From Rhodospirillales bacterium 69-11 (lineage in GTDB: Bacteria > Pseudomonadota > Alphaproteobacteria > Acetobacterales > Acetobacteraceae), in contig MKTV01000032.1 of the NCBI GenBank assembly GCA_001898425.1, positions 96,277 through 160,276 on the forward strand: DNA of 64,000 bases, in the 5' to 3' direction. Shown here in pieces: positions 59,165 through 64,000 of the stretch. Position numbers and translations under genes: made by a program. The notes under the pieces are model-generated. The model saw only the letters and a program-made list of their open reading frames with translations, ran no database searches and was not told the origin of the DNA. Positions within the stretch are counted from its first letter, which is position 1; each line of letters starts with the position of its first letter.

Positions 59165-60085
59165 ATGCCCCTGCCCGCCCCGCCCACCCCCAGCGACGAC
59201 CGGATCGACCGGATCGAAGCGCTGATCCACCAGGACGTGGGCCGCAACGTCGGCGCCCTGTTCGGCGCGACGAAAGGCGGGCTTCGCCGCACCGCGGCAG
59301 CCCTCGCCGCCGATCCCGCTCCCCGCATCGGCCTCCTCACCGGATTCTTCGTGCCCCTGGGCGATCCGCCGGCCGCCGAGACCGACGGCCCGGTCGGCAC
59401 CGCCCTGCTGGCGGCAGGCCTTGCCCGGGCGGGCGTCGCCTGCCGGCTGCTGACCGACACGCCCTGTGCGGATGGCTGCGCCGCCGCCCTGCGCGGGGCG
59501 CAGGCCGACATCCCGCTGGACGTCGTCGCGGTGGACGCCCCGGTCGCCGACGCGATCGCAGCCTGGCGCGAGGCGGAGATCGGCTGGGTCGTGTCGGTCG
59601 AACGCTGCGGCCGTTCGGCCGGTGGACCGCCCCGCAACATGCGGGGCATCGATATCAGCCCCCACACCGCCGCGCTCGACGAGCTGTTCCTGGCCGGCCC
59701 CTGGCGGACGGTCGCGATCGGCGACGGCGGCAACGAGATCGGCCTGGGCGCCCTGCCCCGCGCGCTGGTGACGCAGCACGTGGCGGAAGGGGAGCTGATC
59801 GCCTGCGTCACGCCCGCCGACTACCTCGTGCTGGCCGGCGTGTCGCATTGGGGATGCTGGGCGCTGCTCGCCGCCCTGGCCCTGCTACGCCCCGACTGGG
59901 CGCCGGGCCTCCGAGCGAGCCTCGACCCGGCGCTGGACCGGCACGTGCTCGAGACCATGGTGCGCGACGGGCCGGGGGTGGACGGGGTGCTGCAACGGCA
60001 GGGGCACACGATCGACGCGCTGCCGCTCGAGGTGCATCACGCCAAGCTGGCGGCGATCACCGACCTGCTGGACGGACGGGCGTAG
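59165..60085 (+). CDS. DUF4392 protein: D-glutamate cyclase-type C-terminal half
   Basis: A 306-residue protein with the DUF4392 (glutamate cyclase) pattern: IEALIHQDVGRNVGALFG near residue 19, IGLLTGFFVPLGDPPAAETD near 58, VGWVVSVERCGRS-type core (actual IGWVVSVERCGRSAGG), IGDGGNEIGLG near 188 and VLAGVSHWGCWAL near 222. Together with the preceding DUF1445 gene it makes up a split version of the vertebrate enzyme. The best start is the ATG at 59165; an upstream GTG at 59105 is in frame. The ribosome site is poor. Confidence 0.88.
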   Translation: MPLPAPPTPSDDRIDRIEALIHQDVGRNVGALFGATKGGLRRTAAALAADPAPRIGLLTGFFVPLGDPPAAETDGPVGTALLAAGLARAGVACRLLTDTPCADGCAAALRGAQADIPLDVVAVDAPVADAIAAWREAEIGWVVSVERCGRSAGGPPRNMRGIDISPHTAALDELFLAGPWRTVAIGDGGNEIGLGALPRALVTQHVAEGELIACVTPADYLVLAGVSHWGCWALLAALALLRPDWAPGLRASLDPALDRHVLETMVRDGPGVDGVLQRQGHTIDALPLEVHHAKLAAITDLLDGRA

Positions 60086-60209
60086 GCGGTCGCCCCCCTG
60101 GCATGGCAGCGCGGGCCGTCACCTCCGACATCCATGCAAGCTGCTCGCAGGCGCCTTGCTCCTCGCACCTCCCCGGTCGATGATCCTCCCGGACAACGGG
60201 GGAGAACGC

Positions 60210-62228
60210 ATGCGGGTCGGCATCGAGGTGGGCGGCACGTTCACCGATCTGGTCGCGGTCGACGGCACCCGGGTCGAGGTCGCCAAGGTCCCCAGCACCC
60301 CGCACAGTCCCGATATCGGTGCCTATGCGGCCCTCGGCGCGGGCGGCATCCAGGCCGCCGCGGTCACCGACCTGGTACACGGCTCCACCGTCGCCACCAA
60401 CGCCATCCTGGAGCGCAAGGGCGCCCGCATCGCCTTCGTCACGACGGCCGGCTTCCGCGACGTCCTGTTCCTGCAGCGCCACGACCGGCGCAACATCTAC
60501 GACCTGCGCTACCGCAAGCCCGAACCGCCGATTGCGCGCCGCGACTGCTTCGAGGTCGCCGAACGCATCGACGGCGCGGGGCGCGTCGTCCACCCGCTGG
60601 ACGAGGGAGCGGTGCAGCGTGAGCTGCTGCCCGCCCTCGCCGCCGGCGGCTACGACGCGGTCGCGATCTGCCTGCTCTCGGCCTATGCCGACCCGCGGCA
60701 CGAACGCGCGCTCGAGGCCGCGATCGCGGCGGCCCTGCCCGACCTGCGCATCGCCTGCTCGCATCGCGTGGCGAGCGAGTTCCGCGAGTTCGAGCGCGCC
60801 TCGACCACGGTGCTGTCGGCCTACGTCCAGCCGGTGATCGACCGCTATCTCGACCGGTTCGAGGCGACGCTCGCCGAGGCCGGGTTCCGCGGCCATTTCA
60901 GCGTCATGCAGTCGAATGGCGGCCGCCTGCCCGCGGTCGCGATGCGTCAGACCGCGATCACCGCGCTGTTCAGCGGTCCCGCAGCAGGCGTGGTCGGCGC
61001 GATCCGCCAGGCCGGGCGCTCCGGCCGTGGCGACCTGATCACCTTCGACATGGGCGGCACGTCCACCGATGTCAGCCTGGTGATGAGCGGCGAGCCGTCG
61101 CTGTCGCCCGAGACCGAGATCGACGGGCTGCCGATCCGCACCCCCGTGCTCGACATCGTCTCGGTGGGCGCCGGCGGCGGCAGCCTGGTCTGGATCGACG
61201 ATGGCGGCATGCTGCGCGTCGGTCCGCGCAGCGCCGGCGCCATGCCGGGTCCCGCCTGCTACGGCCGCGGCGGAACGGAGCCCACCGTGACCGACGCGCA
61301 TGTCGTGCGCGGCACCATCCGGCCGGAGGCGTTCCTGGGCGGCACCATGGCGCTCGACACCGATCGCGCCCATGCGGCGTTCCAGACCGTGGCGGCGCGT
61401 CTCGGCACCGACATCCCCGGCGCCGCGGCCGCCGCGATCCGTCTCGCGGTCGCCAACATCGTCCGCGCCATCCAGCTCGTCTCGACCGAACGCGGGCGCG
61501 ATCCGCGCGACTACGTGCTGCTGCCGTTCGGCGGCGCGGGTCCGCTGCTCGCCGCCGAGATCGCGGAGGAGCTGGGCGTGCGCGAAATCCTCGTGCCGCC
61601 CAATCCCGGCGTGGTCTCCGCCCTCGGCCTGCTCTCGGCCGATTTCCTGCGCGTCGCCGGGGTGACGCGCCGCACGCGGCTCGACGCCGATGCGCCGGCG
61701 ATGCTGCGCGACGCCTTCGCCACGTTCCAGGCCGAAGCGGTCGCGGAGTTCCGCAGCCTCGGCCTCGACGGCGCGCTCGCCTTCACCCTGGCCGCCGAAA
61801 TGCGCTTCGTGGGCCAGGCGTTCGAGATCTCGGTCGATCTCGATCCCGCCGACCTGCCGCGGCTTACCACGGCCGACCTGGCCGATCGGTTCGCCGCCGC
61901 GCATCGCCGGGTCTACTTCCATGGCGGCGAGCCCGGCCGCGCGATCGAGATCGTCGGCCTGCGCTTCGGCGTGCTGCGCCGGCTCGAGGCGCTGCCCGCC
62001 TTCCACGAACGCCCGATCACCATCGCGCAGCCCGAAAGCGTCCCGGTGCGGCTGGCCGGCGGAACCGTCAGGGCCCACCTGCTCGATGCCTCGCGCCTGA
62101 CCCAGGACACCCAGGTCCAGGGGCCGGCGCTGATCGAGGGGTACAGCTCGTCGACATGGGTGCCGCCGCACTGGACCGCGCGCCGCGACGCCCAAGGCAA
62201 CCTGCTGATGCAGAGGACCGCCGCATGA
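60210..62228 (+). CDS. Hydantoinase/oxoprolinase family protein, HyuA-type subunit
   Basis: A 672-residue ATP-binding subunit of the ASKHA-like oxoprolinase family. GIEVGGTFTDLVAVDG (residues 4-19), HGSTVATNAILERKGARIAF (about 60-79), DMGGTSTDVSLV (about 282-293) and PFGGAGPLLAAEIAEELG (about 437-454) are the family signatures. In eukaryotic 5-oxoprolinase this part is fused to the HyuB part. GGGGGAGAAC precedes the ATG at 60210. Reaction by family: ATP-driven ring opening of 5-oxoproline or hydantoin. Confidence 0.93.
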   Translation: MRVGIEVGGTFTDLVAVDGTRVEVAKVPSTPHSPDIGAYAALGAGGIQAAAVTDLVHGSTVATNAILERKGARIAFVTTAGFRDVLFLQRHDRRNIYDLRYRKPEPPIARRDCFEVAERIDGAGRVVHPLDEGAVQRELLPALAAGGYDAVAICLLSAYADPRHERALEAAIAAALPDLRIACSHRVASEFREFERASTTVLSAYVQPVIDRYLDRFEATLAEAGFRGHFSVMQSNGGRLPAVAMRQTAITALFSGPAAGVVGAIRQAGRSGRGDLITFDMGGTSTDVSLVMSGEPSLSPETEIDGLPIRTPVLDIVSVGAGGGSLVWIDDGGMLRVGPRSAGAMPGPACYGRGGTEPTVTDAHVVRGTIRPEAFLGGTMALDTDRAHAAFQTVAARLGTDIPGAAAAAIRLAVANIVRAIQLVSTERGRDPRDYVLLPFGGAGPLLAAEIAEELGVREILVPPNPGVVSALGLLSADFLRVAGVTRRTRLDADAPAMLRDAFATFQAEAVAEFRSLGLDGALAFTLAAEMRFVGQAFEISVDLDPADLPRLTTADLADRFAAAHRRVYFHGGEPGRAIEIVGLRFGVLRRLEALPAFHERPITIAQPESVPVRLAGGTVRAHLLDASRLTQDTQVQGPALIEGYSSSTWVPPHWTARRDAQGNLLMQRTAA

Positions 62229-63856
62229 CGCTCGATTCCGTCGACTACGCCATCATCAGCCAGGCGCTGATCGCCGCCGCGCGTGAGATGGGCGCCAAGC
62301 TCGTGCGCTCCGCCTACTCGACCGTCCTGCGGGAGGCGCGCGACGGATCCGCCGCGCTGCTCGACGCTCACGGCAACACCGTTGCCCAGGCCGAACTCAT
62401 CCCCATGCAGCTCGGCACCATCGGCCACATCTTCCAGCCCTGCGCGCGGCTCTACCCGGTCGAGACGCTGGAGGAGGGCGATTTCTTCGCCATCAACGAC
62501 CCGTATTCCGGCGGCCAGCACCTGCAGGACGTGTTCCTGTTCCACCCGATCTTCGTGGACGGCCGCGTGATCGGCTTCGCCGCCTCCGTCGCGCACCATC
62601 TGGACCTCGGCGGGGGCAGCCCCGGCCTGAACCCGCTCGCCGCCGACGTCTACGCCGAGGGCCTGATCATCCCGCCCATGAAGTGGAACATGCGGCGCGA
62701 CTGGCATGGCGGGAACTTCGAGCGGCTGCTGCGCGCCAACGTCCGCGTGCCGCACCAGACCATGGGCGATTTCGACGCGCAGATGGCAGCGAACGCGATC
62801 GGCGCCGTGCGGCTGCAGGAACTCGCGGCGCGCTACGGGGTGGAGAAGCTCACCGCGGTGATGGCCGCGCTGCAGGACTACTCGGAAGCCCGCATGCGCG
62901 CCGCCATCGTGCAGGTTCCGGACGGCACGTATCAGGGGGAGGACTGGGTGGACGACGACGGCATCGGCGACGCGCCGCTGCCTGTCCGCGCCACGCTGAC
63001 CGTCAGGGGCGACCAGATCGCGATCGACTTCACGGGCACTGCCCCACAAGTCGCCTCCAACCTGAACGCGCCCTTCGCCTCCACGATCTCGGCCGCGCTG
63101 TCGGCGGTGAAGGCCGCGCTCACCAGCCCCGACATCCCGTTCAACGCCGGTGCGGCGCGCCCGATCGCCATCAGCGCGCCACATGGCTCGCTGCTCAACC
63201 CGCGCCACCCGGCGCCGGTGCGGGCGCGGATGGAGGCGTGCTTCCGCGCCTGGAACGCGACGATGAAGGCGCTGTCCCAGGCGGTGCCCGACCGCGTGGT
63301 GGCGCCCGGCTTCGACACGACGACCGTCGGCGTGCTGTCCCATCTCGAGGACGACGGCTGGAGCGTCTATCTCGAGATCTATGGCGGCGGCTATGGCGCC
63401 ACGGCGCAGTCCGACGGGTGCGACGCGGTGGACGGACCGCTCTCCAACTGCTCGAACACGCCGGTCGAGGCGCTGGACCAGGATTTCGGCTTCTTCCGCG
63501 TGCTCGAATACCGGCTGCGGCCGGATAGCGGCGGGGATGGCGCGCATCGCGGCGGCCTGGGCTTCCTCCGCCGCTTCGAGATCCTGCAGGACGACGTGCA
63601 GATCGCGCTCTACAGCGACCGGTTCCACACGCGACCGCAGGGCCTGTTCGGCGGCGAACCCGGCAGCACCGGCTACTGCGAGATCCAGCGTGGCAACGAG
63701 ACGATTCGGCTGAAGTCGAAGGACAAGGTGCCGCTGCGCAAGGGCGACGTGGTGACGCTCGCGATGGGCGGCGGCGCCGGCTACGGCGATCCGGCCGGAC
63801 GCGCCGCCGCCGACCGCGCACGCGACGCTGCCGAGGGGTATGTCGGCGCCGCCTGA
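62225..63856 (+). CDS. Hydantoinase/oxoprolinase family protein, HyuB-type subunit
   Basis: A 543-residue HyuB protein. VRSAYSTVLREARDGSAALL (about residues 27-46), AINDPYSGGQHLQDVFLFHP (about 99-118), VAHHLDLGGG, IDFTGTAPQVASNLNAPF near 267 and LAMGGGAGYGDP at the C-terminus are family hallmarks. The ATG overlaps the HyuA stop by four bases (ATGA), so the two subunits are made together. The gene is complete; 144 bases after it up to the window end show no clear gene. Confidence 0.93.
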   Translation: MTLDSVDYAIISQALIAAAREMGAKLVRSAYSTVLREARDGSAALLDAHGNTVAQAELIPMQLGTIGHIFQPCARLYPVETLEEGDFFAINDPYSGGQHLQDVFLFHPIFVDGRVIGFAASVAHHLDLGGGSPGLNPLAADVYAEGLIIPPMKWNMRRDWHGGNFERLLRANVRVPHQTMGDFDAQMAANAIGAVRLQELAARYGVEKLTAVMAALQDYSEARMRAAIVQVPDGTYQGEDWVDDDGIGDAPLPVRATLTVRGDQIAIDFTGTAPQVASNLNAPFASTISAALSAVKAALTSPDIPFNAGAARPIAISAPHGSLLNPRHPAPVRARMEACFRAWNATMKALSQAVPDRVVAPGFDTTTVGVLSHLEDDGWSVYLEIYGGGYGATAQSDGCDAVDGPLSNCSNTPVEALDQDFGFFRVLEYRLRPDSGGDGAHRGGLGFLRRFEILQDDVQIALYSDRFHTRPQGLFGGEPGSTGYCEIQRGNETIRLKSKDKVPLRKGDVVTLAMGGGAGYGDPAGRAAADRARDAAEGYVGAA

Positions 63857-64000
63857 CCGCGCCGCCAGAGGCATCGCTGCTGCTGCCGTTCGCGCGGGCG
63901 CCCGCTGCCCCGACGCGAGCCGTGGCCCTGGCCGTGGCGGTGGCCGGGGCCGGGGTCGCCCGTGCGGGTACCGCGACCGCCAGGCCCGACAAGCGGAACG

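Noticed and set aside
60057..63874. Long minus-strand open frames of about 650-710 codons over hyuA and hyuB
   Set aside because: HyuA and HyuB signatures are unambiguous on the plus strand. The antisense products lack any recognisable motif.
63195..63992. Minus-strand frame at the right edge
   Set aside because: It mostly overlaps hyuB, and the part beyond it is a simple Ala/Arg-rich low-complexity sequence. The last 144 bases may belong to a gene outside the window, but nothing can be supported.
1..64000. tRNA, rRNA, transposase, integrase or prophage genes
   Set aside because: I looked for tRNA-like TTCGA arms, rRNA blocks and transposase or integrase motifs on both strands and saw none. 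A dedicated scan would be needed to exclude an unusual tRNA.

Overview
The window is a very GC-rich (roughly 70%), densely coded bacterial chromosome segment. Gene content and order point to an alphaproteobacterium, most likely of the Rhodospirillales/Acetobacteraceae type: a proS-lolCE-lolD-rnj-DUF1467 block, an aroE-coaE-dnaQ block, a DUF2336 protein, the short form of ProS, a pstSCAB-phoU-phoB block and a dodecin. This placement is inference from gene families, not from a database search. I found no rRNA, tRNA, CRISPR array, transposase or prophage.

Layout. 1-5,900: tail of a molybdenum hydroxylase, an RraA-like protein, dodecin, an aspartic-protease-like lipoprotein, a BLUF blue-light sensor and a class V aminotransferase. 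6,000-11,300: MetX-like hydrolase, Cu/Zn superoxide dismutase, a luciferase-like oxidoreductase, a bestrophin-like membrane protein, a GNAT acetyltransferase and undecaprenyl-diphosphatase. 11,500-14,700: KDG kinase plus KDPG aldolase, then an Xre-RES toxin-antitoxin pair translationally coupled to an MmcQ/YjbR gene. 14,700-22,600: exported and small proteins, a peptide-type binding protein, an SMP-30 lactonase, an SDR, an SGNH-like hydrolase and a second luciferase-like enzyme. 22,600-28,500: lolD, lolC/E, proS, DUF1467 and RNase J, with REP-like repeats in the gaps. 28,800-31,200: two hydrolases. 31,500-37,000: the phosphate regulon genes pstSCAB-phoU-phoB behind a clear three-unit PHO box. 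37,000-41,300: SPOR lipoprotein, TetR regulator, dnaQ, coaE, aroE. 41,700-48,300: a carbohydrate-type ABC importer with two tandem binding proteins, followed by an inositol-monophosphatase-like enzyme. 48,400-53,600: CoA-transferase plus MaoC hydratase, an orphan HigA-like protein, sulfotransferase, DUF2336 and an HTH protein. 53,700-58,100: two OB-fold/thiolase pairs pointing away from each other around a Crp/Fnr regulator. 58,200-63,900: DUF1445, DUF4392, HyuA and HyuB.

How the genes work together. The best candidate for a little-described system is the last operon. DUF1445 and DUF4392 are the two halves of vertebrate D-glutamate cyclase, which makes 5-oxo-D-proline; here they are separate genes directly followed by the two subunits of an oxoprolinase/hydantoinase-type enzyme, so the row reads as a D-glutamate/5-oxoproline pathway. 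A second theme is Fnr/Dnr-type control. The Crp/Fnr protein at 55,487 carries the E-x-x-S-R recognition helix, a perfect TTGAT-N4-ATCAA site lies upstream of it, and a second perfect site lies upstream of the BLUF photoreceptor 52 kb away. Non-coding DNA is small but rich in dispersed repeats: a REP-like palindrome family, a CTCCGTGG-type element, a C/G-rich palindrome pair inside a permease gene, and several short tandem repeats.
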